In this document: positions 37,636-46,165 of the stretch, in pieces
How positions within the stretch are numbered: the stretch's first letter is position 1
Layout of the letters: the number at the start of each line of letters is the position of its first letter
Origin: Sphingobacterium athyrii
Lineage (GTDB): Bacteria > Bacteroidota > Bacteroidia > Sphingobacteriales > Sphingobacteriaceae
Assembly: GCF_003071065.1 (NCBI RefSeq)
Contig: NZ_QCXX01000008.1
Span: forward strand, 301,701-365,700
Reading direction: 5' to 3'
Length of the DNA: 64,000 nt
Made by a program: the position numbers and the translations under genes
The notes under the pieces: generated by a model
What the model saw: only the letters and a program-made list of their open reading frames with translations
Database searches by the model: none
What the model was told of the DNA's origin: nothing

Positions 37636-38190
37636 CTAAAAAATAGTTAAGAAGATCAACAGGGCTATTGAAATCTCAAAATTATCCAGGATATATTGGC
37701 GTACAAACTTATTTCCCTTGACCAGCTGATCACGGACGGTATTAACAGATATGCCTAAACGATCCGCAATCTCCTGGTTATCCAAAAACTCTTCCTTGCT
37801 TAGCAAGAATATTTCAAGACGTGCTTTAGGAAGTTTTTGAATTGCTTCCCGATAGACACGTTCTAAGTCTTTAAAACGGATAGATTCTTCGTTGGAATTA
37901 TCCACCAAGGTGGTGGCATCAATTCCTGCAAGGTTAAATTGAAACCGCACTTTTTGCTTCCTAAGTTCATCAAATACGAGATTTTTAGCAACGGTATACA
38001 AGTAAGACTGGGGATTTCTTGTTCCGTCCAACTCATTCCATTTATTCCAAATACGAGAAAATGCCTCCTGAACCAAATCGGCGGCAGTATCCTTTTCTTT
38101 CACGTGTAATAAGGCATATTTATAGACCTTATCTTTGTAAGACAAAAAGAAATTTTTAAAATCTGGGATATTGTTATTTTCAATAGGCAT
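37636..38190 (-). CDS. ECF-type RNA polymerase sigma factor (FecI-like)
   Basis: A 184-residue sigma factor with region 2 (about 10-80; DTAADLVQEAFSRIWNKWNEL and SYLYTVAKNLVFDELRKQK) and region 4 (about 115-170; LPKARLEIFLLSKEEFLDNQ, EIADRLGISVNTVRDQLVKG). The C-terminus is a hydrophobic tail (ISIALLIFLTIF), like the sigma factor at 14241. It is the first gene of the ECF-FecR-SusC-SusD unit of region C. The upstream region (38191-38421) holds no clear TAnnTTTG box. It probably directs transcription of susCD and possibly of the phospholipase gene. Confidence 0.95.
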   Translation of the reverse strand: MPIENNNIPDFKNFFLSYKDKVYKYALLHVKEKDTAADLVQEAFSRIWNKWNELDGTRNPQSYLYTVAKNLVFDELRKQKVRFQFNLAGIDATTLVDNSNEESIRFKDLERVYREAIQKLPKARLEIFLLSKEEFLDNQEIADRLGISVNTVRDQLVKGNKFVRQYILDNFEISIALLIFLTIF

Positions 38191-38421
38191 CCTTCATCAC
38201 TTATAATTGATGCTACAAGTTTAGGGAGAAATTTTCAAAATATTTGAATGAAAATGCACCATAGCTCAAAGCTTAGTTTCACCTTCGGTAGTCATAACAT
38301 TTTAACTACAATTAGTTTACATACAATTAACTCTTGTATTGCAGATCCCAGAAGTTTTCATAAACGTATTGTTGTGAGGTCAGGAAGTCGATTCTTGCAA
38401 TCAAGATTAAATTCATTAAAA

Positions 38422-38448
38422 AATCCCATTGGGGTCTCCAATGGGATT
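38422..38448 (-). terminator. Terminator after the DUF3843-like gene
   Basis: AATCCCATTGG and CCAATGGGATT form a perfect 11-bp stem with a 5-base loop (GGTCT). On the minus strand a TTTTT run follows. It lies 31 bp past the stop codon at 38479. Confidence 0.88.
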
Positions 38449-38478
38449 AAAAAATGTTTTCTCACTAAATAGACAACC

Positions 38479-40071
38479 TTATTTTATGAGCGGGAATGGG
38501 CCCAAAAAGTAACTTCCTCTTTTATAGAAACGAAGGAAAAAATCCAGTACTGGTTCTTCCAACGGGAAGAAGAATTGTTTGTCCACCTCCGTTTTGAATA
38601 AGTTGGCATAGTACTTTGGCAATTCGCCAGGAAAAAAGTCTTCGACCAAAAGATTCAAGAAATAACGGGCAAACGGAACTTCTCCTGGGGTTCCCTCCTC
38701 TTCCTTTTCAATAAATGGATTATGTTCCAATGGAAAGAATTCTTCTATTCCACCAAATACCTCTAATCCTGTCTTTGGGTTGAAGAAAACCGTCACTTTC
38801 GCATCTGCTGTCAGATCCAAATTCGATTCTGGAAGTGCTGATTCCTCTTTGCTTGGATATTTTTGCTGATATGTTTGAAAGAATTTGTTTGCAAATTCTT
38901 TCACTTCTCGTCCCTCCATAAAAGCGACAGCGGCCTTTTGCTCAGACTGGAATAATTTACCCATATCTTTCAATTGCTTCTCTGTTTTTTTCAAGCTCTT
39001 GTCCTTACCGGACATCGCTTCAATGCGGTAGGTCATTTCATATTGTTCCGGCAGATCGAAATTCACTTCCTCCGGATTGACCACCGTCATAATTCCGGAC
39101 AGATTCCAAGCTTCTTTCCAGGGAACGATTTCCATATAGAAAGATAATGTCGTAGAAGGCTCTGCAAATTCCCGAATTGAATCTTTATAAATCTTGAATA
39201 CCGTTTTTGTATTGATATGTTTTACATGGACAAACTGTTCATCCGTTTTTACATAGTCAAAAAAGCTATGGATGCGGTCCCCCAGCGTCTTGACGGAACT
39301 ATAGAGGGCATGTTCCTTACCAACCACTTCCGCAACAAATTCTGATGATTTAAGAGCAAATAAGTGCAGTCTATAGTTATTGAAGTGATTATCACGGACA
39401 CGATAGATCATTTGCTGCAACTGTGCCTGATCGTGCTGATATCTTCCCAATTCTGCAACCTGCATCAGATGGTTAAGATTGGTATTATATTCACCTGCTG
39501 TCAGATAGTTTGTTGCGACAAGTTTTTCGATAAAATTACGAACCTCAAAATAATCCGCATTTTCATCCAGTGTATATTCTGATTTTAACTTTGGATTCTC
39601 AGGGGCCACTTCATAATGTTCCTCCAGAATAGCATAGGTAAGATCCGTTACCAACTGTATCAAACGGCCATGAGGATCGATAAACAGATGTGGGTTGCGC
39701 TCACTAAAAAATAACCAACTTAATACAGCAACATCTTCGCTATTGATATCCTCAGGATAGTAATCCAACAGATTGTTGTCCTTGTAGAAGGGTAGGAACT
39801 CATTGTACAATTCTTTATGAATGGTTCTAAAAGCCGCAAATATCCCTGTGTTGGCAATAACATCCTCCAAATAACAGGTCAGGTAAATACTTAATGTTTT
39901 TAAGGCATCAGTCTGAATTAGGTCATTCGTTTCCGGTTCTTCAAACCACAATGTCGATAAATTATCGTTGATCTGATTAGCAACTTTTAAGTAATAACTA
40001 TCTATATCGCTTGCTTTCTGGTAAGTATGATGTGCAATCCAATCTTGAATAAAAATTCTGTTTCCTCTCAT
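38479..40071 (-). CDS. DUF3843-like protein of unknown function
   Basis: A 530-residue protein without signal peptide or membrane segment, so probably cytoplasmic. The frame extends upstream to 40164, but a perfect Bacteroidota -7 box (TACTTTTG, minus strand 40096-40089) lies within that extension, so ATG 40071 (MRGNRIFIQDWIAHHTYQKA) is preferred. The N-terminus with SDIDSYYLKVANQINDNL and DALKTLSIYLTCYLEDVIAN fits what I know of the Bacteroidota DUF3843 group. The centre is charged and helical (about 380-430), and the C-terminus reads PLEEPVLDFFLRFYKRGSYF. No enzyme motif is visible. It is a single-gene unit flanked by two terminators. The family call rests on recognition only. Confidence 0.7.
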   Translation of the reverse strand: MRGNRIFIQDWIAHHTYQKASDIDSYYLKVANQINDNLSTLWFEEPETNDLIQTDALKTLSIYLTCYLEDVIANTGIFAAFRTIHKELYNEFLPFYKDNNLLDYYPEDINSEDVAVLSWLFFSERNPHLFIDPHGRLIQLVTDLTYAILEEHYEVAPENPKLKSEYTLDENADYFEVRNFIEKLVATNYLTAGEYNTNLNHLMQVAELGRYQHDQAQLQQMIYRVRDNHFNNYRLHLFALKSSEFVAEVVGKEHALYSSVKTLGDRIHSFFDYVKTDEQFVHVKHINTKTVFKIYKDSIREFAEPSTTLSFYMEIVPWKEAWNLSGIMTVVNPEEVNFDLPEQYEMTYRIEAMSGKDKSLKKTEKQLKDMGKLFQSEQKAAVAFMEGREVKEFANKFFQTYQQKYPSKEESALPESNLDLTADAKVTVFFNPKTGLEVFGGIEEFFPLEHNPFIEKEEEGTPGEVPFARYFLNLLVEDFFPGELPKYYANLFKTEVDKQFFFPLEEPVLDFFLRFYKRGSYFLGPFPLIK

Positions 40072-40088
40072 ATGAAAAATGCTAAATC

Positions 40089-40096
40089 CAAAAGTA
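40089..40096 (-). promoter_or_regulatory. -7 promoter box of the DUF3843-like gene
   Basis: TACTTTTG on the minus strand is a perfect TAnnTTTG box, 17 bp before ATG 40071. No good -33 TTTG at the right spacing was found. It decides the start codon choice for the downstream gene. Confidence 0.5.
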
Positions 40097-40237
40097 GCCA
40101 AATTTTCGAAATTTCCATGATTACAAAACACATACAAAAACGAAAATAATTCCGACAAATCCATCTGACCTGTAAAGAATAAAAGAACTTCCGATAAATT
40201 CGTCCCATCGACATGAATGAGCGTTTAGCAGAAACAA

Positions 40238-40258
40238 AAAAAGATGCCTTATGCATCT
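40238..40258 (-). terminator. Terminator after the CpsB/YwqE-like gene
   Basis: On the minus strand AGATGC and GCATCT form a 6-bp stem with loop ATAAG, directly followed by TTTTTTTG. It lies 22 bp past the stop codon at 40281. Confidence 0.8.
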
Positions 40259-40280
40259 CTTTATCGTAATTTTTTTTCCT

Positions 40281-41081
40281 TTATCCTGCAGCAGTAACAT
40301 TATCATTGCTTCCCAAATGATCTTGAAGCGTCGGATTCAAGATATTACATGTTTTTAATAAGTCGCGTACGGGATATTTCGCAACGATCTCCTCCAGCGC
40401 AGTCAAATGACGGCTATGATGTACATCCGTCCCTACGAAATCATACATGCCCGATTTAATCATCGTTAAAGCTGCAGATTTCACTTCAACACCATAATAT
40501 CTGCTGACCGACAGCAGATTTAATTGCAACATACAACCAGCATCTTTGATCTGCTTGTACATATTAAAATTATAATGGTAATAATTATAACGCTCTGGAT
40601 GTGCCAATATTGGCTGATAACCAAGCTTTTGAATATCCAGAATAGTTTGAAATAACGCTTTGGATTCCTGCAGGTAAGACATTTCAATGAGCACATAGCC
40701 ACCCGGCATTACACAAAGCTCGTTAGTATCGATCAACCTTGCAATTCCGTCATCTATCATATGCTCAGCGGCAGGATAAATCTCCGGAATAGTAGGCAGG
40801 TGTTTTATACCATTCACCAACTTATCTTTGGCATCCTCGATTGTTTGGATTGAATTCGGATGCACCCCATCCATAATATGCGGTGTACAAATAAATTTTT
40901 CAAATCCCATTCTTCCCAGGCCTTTCAACAAATCAATTGATTGTTCAATGGACTGACTTCCGTCATCTATTCCCGGGAGGATATGGTTGTGCATATCCAC
41001 TTCCAAAAAGGCGAGTGTACCAACAACCTTTATTTTTGAATCTTGAGTTTTGTTACCAAACAGTTTTGAAAATATCCCCAT
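40281..41081 (-). CDS. PHP-type tyrosine-protein phosphatase, CpsB/YwqE family
   Basis: A 266-residue cytoplasmic enzyme of the polymerase-and-histidinol-phosphatase fold. Metal-binding motifs are DMHNHILPGIDDGS (about 30-43), ICTPHIM (about 62-68), AAEHMID, ILAHPERYNYY and FVGTDVHHSRH near the C-terminus. Members are manganese-dependent phosphatases that dephosphorylate bacterial tyrosine kinases controlling capsule and exopolysaccharide export. No tyrosine kinase or polysaccharide gene is in the window, so it is an orphan here, as is often the case in Sphingobacteriaceae. A perfect -7 box TATTTTTG (minus strand 41137-41130) lies about 50 bp upstream. Family assignment is firm; the target is unknown. 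Confidence 0.92.
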   Translation of the reverse strand: MGIFSKLFGNKTQDSKIKVVGTLAFLEVDMHNHILPGIDDGSQSIEQSIDLLKGLGRMGFEKFICTPHIMDGVHPNSIQTIEDAKDKLVNGIKHLPTIPEIYPAAEHMIDDGIARLIDTNELCVMPGGYVLIEMSYLQESKALFQTILDIQKLGYQPILAHPERYNYYHYNFNMYKQIKDAGCMLQLNLLSVSRYYGVEVKSAALTMIKSGMYDFVGTDVHHSRHLTALEEIVAKYPVRDLLKTCNILNPTLQDHLGSNDNVTAAG

Positions 41082-41129
41082 ATCAAGTACAAATCGTTTT
41101 TTATCCTATTATTTGCAAATAACAAACCA

Positions 41130-41137
41130 CAAAAATA
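41130..41137 (-). promoter_or_regulatory. -7 promoter box of the CpsB/YwqE-like gene
   Basis: TATTTTTG on the minus strand matches TAnnTTTG exactly, 48 bp upstream of ATG 41081. The matching -33 element is not obvious. Confidence 0.45.
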
Positions 41138-41209
41138 CTACTATCGGTCTAAACATCGTGTAACATTATATCAACATTATAAAAATATAACCTTAATATT
41201 ACAAACTTT

Positions 41210-41244
41210 GCATCAAACAATTTTACAATTAAATTGTTTGATGC
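41210..41244 (-). terminator. AT-rich hairpin after the DUF4836-like gene
   Basis: GCATCAAACAATTT and AAATTGTTTGATGC form a perfect 14-bp inverted repeat with a 7-base loop, 15 bp past the stop codon at 41259. The T tract after it is weak (AAAGTTTG on the minus strand), so it may end the transcript inefficiently or protect its 3' end. Confidence 0.6.
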
Positions 41245-41258
41245 TCGGTATAATCTTT

Positions 41259-43232
41259 CTATTTGTCAATCTCCAGTAGAATCTGGTCAATCATATAACT
41301 AATTGCCCCCTCCTTTGTCTGTGGAAGCTTTGAAGACATCTCTGCCTCCATACGGTTATCTACGATACCTTTCGAGGTGATTGCCGTACTGCCATATTGA
41401 TTCAGCTGTGCAAAAGTTTTGTCCCATTGTCTTCCGGGACTAATGCCCATCTCTTGAAGCATGGCGGGCAACTTTTGCAGGTCAAAAGCTGCTGACATTT
41501 TATTTTGTTTCATCAACTTAATAAAATCTTTATTCGCAGGGGCTGCCATCTTATTTTGGCGGATATCAAGTAACGATAAAGAATCATTACTTACCATCAC
41601 CAAATCATCTTTCAGCAGCATATACATCGGGAAATCCATTGCTTTTTTTGAAGAAAATGCATAGATACCATCCTGTGTTTTGCCTAAGGATTTGGCAATC
41701 GCTAGATCCAGTCCTTTTTTAATCAGACGTTGATCCTTCGAAGTAAACATCCAGATAAATACCGGTAAGGTTTCATCCTTTGTTTTCTTTACTTCTGTGG
41801 CATTATAATCATCGTCATAGGTATAATCAATATATTCTTTTCTAAATTTACGCAAACCATTGACCACAAAAAGATGATCTCCGGGCATTACCTGTGCAAT
41901 GGCTTTCTCATCTAGTGCAACTTCAAGCGCCATCAGCCCCCATTCAACTAAATCTTGCTGAGGGCCCAATAATCCGCCATAGTATTTGGCCATATAACTA
42001 GGCATATCGCGTAAATAAGCTTCTGAATTAATATTAAAATTAAAGAACCCAAGCGTTTTATCGGTCAAAAATTTACTGAATTTTCCATTTGGCTTTCTGG
42101 CATAAAACCGTTTGGACATTTCAGCAAGATCTTTATCTAAGCCCATCGAACCTTTTAATTTCAATACATTTCCTTCCTGCGATAAATCGAGCACTCCATC
42201 CTGATATCCTGTTCTAAACTTATCCATATTGATGCCCATATAGAGATAAGGAATCGATTTATAAGGCATAAGGCCGCGGTAAAGTTCTTCAACATGCGGT
42301 ACGTACAGACGGATCAATCCCAGGTTTTTCAGCACCTTATTCTGATCCGAAACAGAGAGCGGCTTATAGGAAGCAGACAGCAAACGTGTAGCTTCGCCTG
42401 TCAACCATTTATCACGAAGCGCATTACGAATGGAATCATTTTTTCGATTTTGATCCTCATAGGCTGTATAAAGCGAATCGTAATAACTTGGATCATGCAT
42501 TTCCGCCGGAGCGACATCCATTGGCACTGGCACAACTGCCTCCACACTCGCTACGACCGTATCTGGCAGACTCTCCACAATAACCGGCGGACTCAGTGGC
42601 TCTATTTCCTTTTCGCCTTCTTCCCAATCTACCGCCACTGCTGCCGAATCCGCAACTGCCGCCGCAGAATCTATCTCTGGAGAATATGCATCAGCCGCAG
42701 GGTCCATGTAGGCTACTTTTTTTATCCCGTAGCGGTTTGCAACGGAGTCGTTGTCGAGGAAGGTAGTATTCATCGTCGACGAAATAAAACGTGCCATTCG
42801 GTCATTATAAACCAACATGCTCCCTGGTTTCAGTGCTATACTTGAATAACCATTGGCAAAGGGTTTCGGCTCTCCTGCATCATGTAATAATTTTTCAAAC
42901 TGACCTTTATTGGACAGCGGAAATATAAACTCGATAAAACTCACGCTATCTGTCTTTCTGCTATAGAAATAAGACGTCTGCGTAAGGTCAATACCTAGGT
43001 TTTTGATATCATTTCCAACTGAAGCACCCGACTTTTCAATCCGTTTGAAGAGGCCGGCTTTCTGAAGCAACTCGTTCAATTTGTTTGCATTTGCTTTCTG
43101 CACAATCTCCTTTACATTAAAGGCTGCGATCATTTCAGCTTCTTCGGGAATGAGCTGAATTAAATCTTGCGATTTCACGCTCCCCATCAGGGACAGACAG
43201 GCCAGTCCGGTCAATAAAATTTTTGATTTCAT
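41259..43232 (-). CDS. Uncharacterised exported protein, DUF4836-like
   Basis: A 657-residue exported protein with a signal peptide (about 1-21, ending VKSQ). The mature start DLIQLIPEEAEMIAAFNVKE resembles the Bacteroidota DUF4836 proteins, which begin with a similar statement of strand and helix; this is a tentative call. Residues about 185-250 form a low-complexity acidic, Ala/Pro/Val-rich linker between two larger folded parts. The C-terminal part has repeated patterns (FFNFNINSEAYLRDMP, GDHLFVVNGLRKFRKEY). No catalytic motif is visible. The gene starts 5 bp after the lipoprotein gene at 43238, so both are one transcript and probably act together in the envelope. Confidence 0.65.
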   Translation of the reverse strand: MKSKILLTGLACLSLMGSVKSQDLIQLIPEEAEMIAAFNVKEIVQKANANKLNELLQKAGLFKRIEKSGASVGNDIKNLGIDLTQTSYFYSRKTDSVSFIEFIFPLSNKGQFEKLLHDAGEPKPFANGYSSIALKPGSMLVYNDRMARFISSTMNTTFLDNDSVANRYGIKKVAYMDPAADAYSPEIDSAAAVADSAAVAVDWEEGEKEIEPLSPPVIVESLPDTVVASVEAVVPVPMDVAPAEMHDPSYYDSLYTAYEDQNRKNDSIRNALRDKWLTGEATRLLSASYKPLSVSDQNKVLKNLGLIRLYVPHVEELYRGLMPYKSIPYLYMGINMDKFRTGYQDGVLDLSQEGNVLKLKGSMGLDKDLAEMSKRFYARKPNGKFSKFLTDKTLGFFNFNINSEAYLRDMPSYMAKYYGGLLGPQQDLVEWGLMALEVALDEKAIAQVMPGDHLFVVNGLRKFRKEYIDYTYDDDYNATEVKKTKDETLPVFIWMFTSKDQRLIKKGLDLAIAKSLGKTQDGIYAFSSKKAMDFPMYMLLKDDLVMVSNDSLSLLDIRQNKMAAPANKDFIKLMKQNKMSAAFDLQKLPAMLQEMGISPGRQWDKTFAQLNQYGSTAITSKGIVDNRMEAEMSSKLPQTKEGAISYMIDQILLEIDK

Positions 43233-43237
43233 ATAGG

Positions 43238-43942
43238 TTATTTTGTTAATGTGATTTTATTTGCCAATGTAGATTTACCATAGACCAGATCAGTAAATAA
43301 TAACTTTAATAGCACTCCTCTCTTGTTGCCGGCAACTTTTGCTTTACTATTTTCCTGTGACGCGAGCGGTTTTTCAAATCGAATGATCTGGGTATAAAAA
43401 GCATCTGCAAATTGCGCCGTGTTGTCGCTTCCCAACTGATTGAATTTTGCCTTCCAGGTATTAGAGGCTACAAATTTACGTTCAAATATATTGGTCTGCG
43501 CATTGTAATAATAGCGATTTGAGTTTGAGATCTTCGTCTTAAATCGATTGGCCAATATATCAGAAAAAGCATTTAACGACTCGATCTGACTAAAATCACA
43601 GGAAATATTGACAATAAAGTTTGTGAAATCTGTTTGATACTGTACATTAGAGATACCCTTTGTCTGTTTAAGCAACTGAACCGCAGCCCGAATCTCCTTT
43701 TCTATTTCGGCTTGCGTTGGTATCTGTATGCCTTTAATACTCTTCATCTTCATCAAGGATGAGACTTTTGTTTTACTTTTACTTAGATTCAATGTTGCTG
43801 CAATATGCCCCGAACCGTTAGGCTTAAGGTCAATCTGTTCGACAAAGTCAAAACAACCGGACAATGTAAAAACCATTACCAATGCACATAAAGCCACACA
43901 AAGCCTGTTCACTTGTCCTTTTAATTCAAATATTCCCTTCAT
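43238..43942 (-). CDS. Uncharacterised lipoprotein
   Basis: A 234-residue predicted lipoprotein: after a slightly long N-terminus, the hydrophobic stretch LCVALCALVMVFTLSGC ends in a lipobox (about Cys30). The mature part begins with a beta hairpin (FDFVEQIDLKPNGSGHIAATLNLS), as in proteins that resist or sense secreted stress, but I do not recognise a family. The conserved-looking LKPNGSG turn and the long helix (QAEIEKEIRAAVQLLKQ) are the main features. A candidate promoter (TTTG-N21-TTGATTTG, minus strand 44003-43971) lies upstream. It heads a two-gene operon with the DUF4836-like gene 5 bp downstream. Confidence 0.75.
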   Translation of the reverse strand: MKGIFELKGQVNRLCVALCALVMVFTLSGCFDFVEQIDLKPNGSGHIAATLNLSKSKTKVSSLMKMKSIKGIQIPTQAEIEKEIRAAVQLLKQTKGISNVQYQTDFTNFIVNISCDFSQIESLNAFSDILANRFKTKISNSNRYYYNAQTNIFERKFVASNTWKAKFNQLGSDNTAQFADAFYTQIIRFEKPLASQENSKAKVAGNKRGVLLKLLFTDLVYGKSTLANKITLTK

Positions 43943-43970
43943 TTCTTAGCTGTACAGATTAATAATTTAT

Positions 43971-44003
43971 CAAATCAATATATGTTCGGGCATTAACAGC
44001 AAA
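43971..44003 (-). promoter_or_regulatory. Promoter of the lipoprotein/DUF4836-like operon
   Basis: On the minus strand TTTG (44003-44000) is followed after 21 bp by TTGATTTG (43978-43971), one mismatch from TAnnTTTG. The start codon lies 28 bp further on. Confidence 0.5.
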
Positions 44004-44287
44004 CATTGTGCTATTTTCTTTACTTTAGGAAAATTTCAATAAAAAGCATTTAAAATATGCTTTCCAGATCACAATAAATACACGATCCATCATTGTTCGT
44101 AAAACCTGCACAAAATCAAGTACGAACTAAAATGCCACAACTTGAAGTAGTTGAAATACCATTGGAAGCCAATCAAAAATTCACAAAAAACAAAATAATT
44201 ATACCTAAGAATCAAACACATACTTTTGCGAAACATTTATTGAAGCAAAAATGCAGGTTAGCGCCCTTTTTGTTTAGTTTTTCTAGC

Positions 44288-44295
44288 TACTTTTG
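44288..44295 (+). promoter_or_regulatory. -7 promoter box of the nuclease gene
   Basis: TACTTTTG matches TAnnTTTG exactly, 33 bp before ATG 44329. It overlaps the TTG at 44293, which therefore cannot be the start codon if this promoter is used. A TTTG lies 15 bp upstream, closer than the usual 17-23. Confidence 0.5.
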
Positions 44296-44328
44296 CCGTC
44301 TCATTATTTACAAACACTAACGATCGAA

Positions 44329-45933
44329 ATGATTTACAAGCTAATGGCTATTCCACAGCATACCATGTGCCGAATAGTTTACCTGATGACCGCATTGCTT
44401 ATCTTCAACGCATGTCAAAAAAATAATTCCCGAATTGAACATGCTGCGCTACAATTTACACCTACCATCGTGGGGCAAATAAACACGAATGCGATAGAAA
44501 GCCCCTGGAATAAGAATGATCAAATTGGCGTTTATATGTTCAGAAACGGACAGGCATTAAGTTCAAGTTCTATTGTGAACGGAATTAATAATCACCTATT
44601 TACCATCAATGGCAAAGTATTTCAAAGCAAAACACCTAGTTATTTACCCAATGAACAAGTAGATTTCATTGCCTATTATCCTTACAGATCCATTAGCGAT
44701 TTTAAATACCCTCTTGATGTAAGTGATCAAACAAACCTATCGGCATTGGATTTCATGTATGCAAGCAATACAAAAAACATCAGCAAAACGAACAATACCA
44801 TCCCGCTTAATTTTGTGAGACAGTTAAGCAAGATTTCTATTCATCTTTCCATTACCAACACGGCCGCTTTAGAAGCCGGTCCGATCACAGTAAGTATTCC
44901 ATCAGTACATACTACAGCAGGATTTGATCTTTCAACAGGCAAATTGACTATCAATCCGAATGAAAAAAAAGATATTCAGGCAAACGTAACGGCGAGCAGC
45001 ACGCAAACCGCTACAATAGAATTCATACTCCTTCCCGGAGAGGACATCACCCAAAAGACAATTAAATTTATAGCTCCGAATGGTGATCCTTATACCTGGA
45101 CAACACCGCAAAATGAACAGCTAAAAAAACTGATCGGCGGAAATCTTTATCGGTTTAATATCAGCATTAACAATGCTAAACTAAGTGGTGAAACCGGCAA
45201 CTCTCAAGCTTATCTTGAAATCCCCAAAATGAACGATCTGAATAATGATGAGGTCTTTGTACAGCACTTTCTTCCCGACGCAAAAACAGAAAGAAACTAT
45301 GCGATGTTGTACAATAAAAAACTTAAAATGGCTTACTGGGTTGCTTATCCGTTATATCGTGATATTTTAGGTTCTGGCAATCGCACCGATGCATGGGCAT
45401 ATGACCCCGCCGTATCGACAGCATTCCAGCCAACGCTTTTTAAAGGATTTCAGCCAACAGGTTATGACCGCGGTCATCAACTTCCCAGCGCGGATCGAAA
45501 CCTGAATATAACGCAGAATAAAACAACATTTTACTTCACCAATATGACGGCACAAGCATCCCGTCTCAATCAGGGAATCTGGGCAAATCTGGAAACAAAG
45601 GTGAGAACCTGGACCGCACAGTGTGACACCATGTATGTTGTAACAGGAGCAATGCCTACAAGTGAAATGGACAACCTACTTGACTTTGCTACGGACAATG
45701 ACGGGAAAGACATTGCAAAGCCAAAGTACTATTTCAAAGCATTGGCAATGAAAAAAGGGAACGAATACTATACCATTGGCTATAAGATAGACAATATTAC
45801 CCCTCCATCAGGAAGTACTTTTGACAGTTACAGATTAACGGTAAGCGAACTGGAAAAAGCAACAGGCTTTACTTTCTTTCCCGATTTAGATAATGCAAAA
45901 AAAGAGAGTATAGATAGCCGTATCTGGAAATAA
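44329..45933 (+). CDS. Lipoprotein with fimbrillin-like domain fused to a DNA/RNA non-specific endonuclease
   Basis: A 534-residue predicted lipoprotein with lipobox LLIFNAC. The N-terminal half (about 35-290) looks like a fimbrillin/Mfa-like domain: SPWNKNDQIGVYMFRNG, VDFIAYYPYRS, IPLNFVRQLSKISIHL and EFILLPGEDITQK are characteristic of that fold. The C-terminal half (about 300-534) is a beta-beta-alpha-metal nuclease of the NucA/Serratia type: the motif GYDRGHQLPSADRN has the catalytic His383 in DRGH (residues 380-383), and the metal-binding Asn lies in FTNMTAQASRLNQGIW. It should cut DNA and RNA without sequence preference at the cell surface or in the periplasm, perhaps for nutrient or biofilm DNA. 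The start was set at ATG 44329; 44344 and 44365 are alternatives. Confidence 0.9.
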   Translation: MIYKLMAIPQHTMCRIVYLMTALLIFNACQKNNSRIEHAALQFTPTIVGQINTNAIESPWNKNDQIGVYMFRNGQALSSSSIVNGINNHLFTINGKVFQSKTPSYLPNEQVDFIAYYPYRSISDFKYPLDVSDQTNLSALDFMYASNTKNISKTNNTIPLNFVRQLSKISIHLSITNTAALEAGPITVSIPSVHTTAGFDLSTGKLTINPNEKKDIQANVTASSTQTATIEFILLPGEDITQKTIKFIAPNGDPYTWTTPQNEQLKKLIGGNLYRFNISINNAKLSGETGNSQAYLEIPKMNDLNNDEVFVQHFLPDAKTERNYAMLYNKKLKMAYWVAYPLYRDILGSGNRTDAWAYDPAVSTAFQPTLFKGFQPTGYDRGHQLPSADRNLNITQNKTTFYFTNMTAQASRLNQGIWANLETKVRTWTAQCDTMYVVTGAMPTSEMDNLLDFATDNDGKDIAKPKYYFKALAMKKGNEYYTIGYKIDNITPPSGSTFDSYRLTVSELEKATGFTFFPDLDNAKKESIDSRIWK

Positions 45934-46020
45934 TTCATGGTTTAATTATACTATTTCATTCAGATTAAAACAGCCGTTTGGCCTTGATAAAACCAAAAAA
46001 TCCGAAGATTTCTACTGTTA

Positions 46021-46058
46021 AAAGCCAAAGCACGATTATTTGTGCTTTGGCTTTTTTT
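46021..46058 (+). terminator. Terminator after the nuclease gene
   Basis: AAAGCCAAAGCAC pairs with GTGCTTTGGCTTT (13 bp) around an 8-base loop and is followed by further Ts, 88 bp past the stop codon at 45933. Confidence 0.9.
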
Positions 46059-46165
46059 ACCGATATCGCCACTGTTCTCCAAAAAATTTGACATTCCTAA
46101 AAAAACACCATTTTATAGATGAATATCACTATAAATCCATCGCAGTTTTTTATTAGATTTAGCCC

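Larger units (their letters stand above)
43943..44328. other. 386-bp intergenic region between divergent lipoprotein and nuclease genes
   Basis: Promoter boxes lie near both ends: TTTG-N21-TTGATTTG on the minus strand for the lipoprotein operon, and TACTTTTG on the plus strand for the nuclease gene. In the middle a TTG-initiated 75-codon frame (44093-44320) overlaps the nuclease promoter and has no recognisable features; I do not call it a gene. Confidence 0.6.

Noticed and set aside
40072..40164. Upstream extension of the DUF3843-like gene
   Set aside because: A perfect -7 box lies within it, and the conserved-looking N-terminus begins at the later ATG.
44095..44127. Inverted repeat GTTCGTA / TACGAAC with an 18-base loop
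   Set aside because: Only 7 bp with a long loop and no promoter or gene end next to it; could easily be chance.
44093..44320. 75-codon frame in the region before the nuclease gene
   Set aside because: It starts with TTG, overlaps the perfect -7 box and the leader of the nuclease gene, and its translation shows no recognisable feature.
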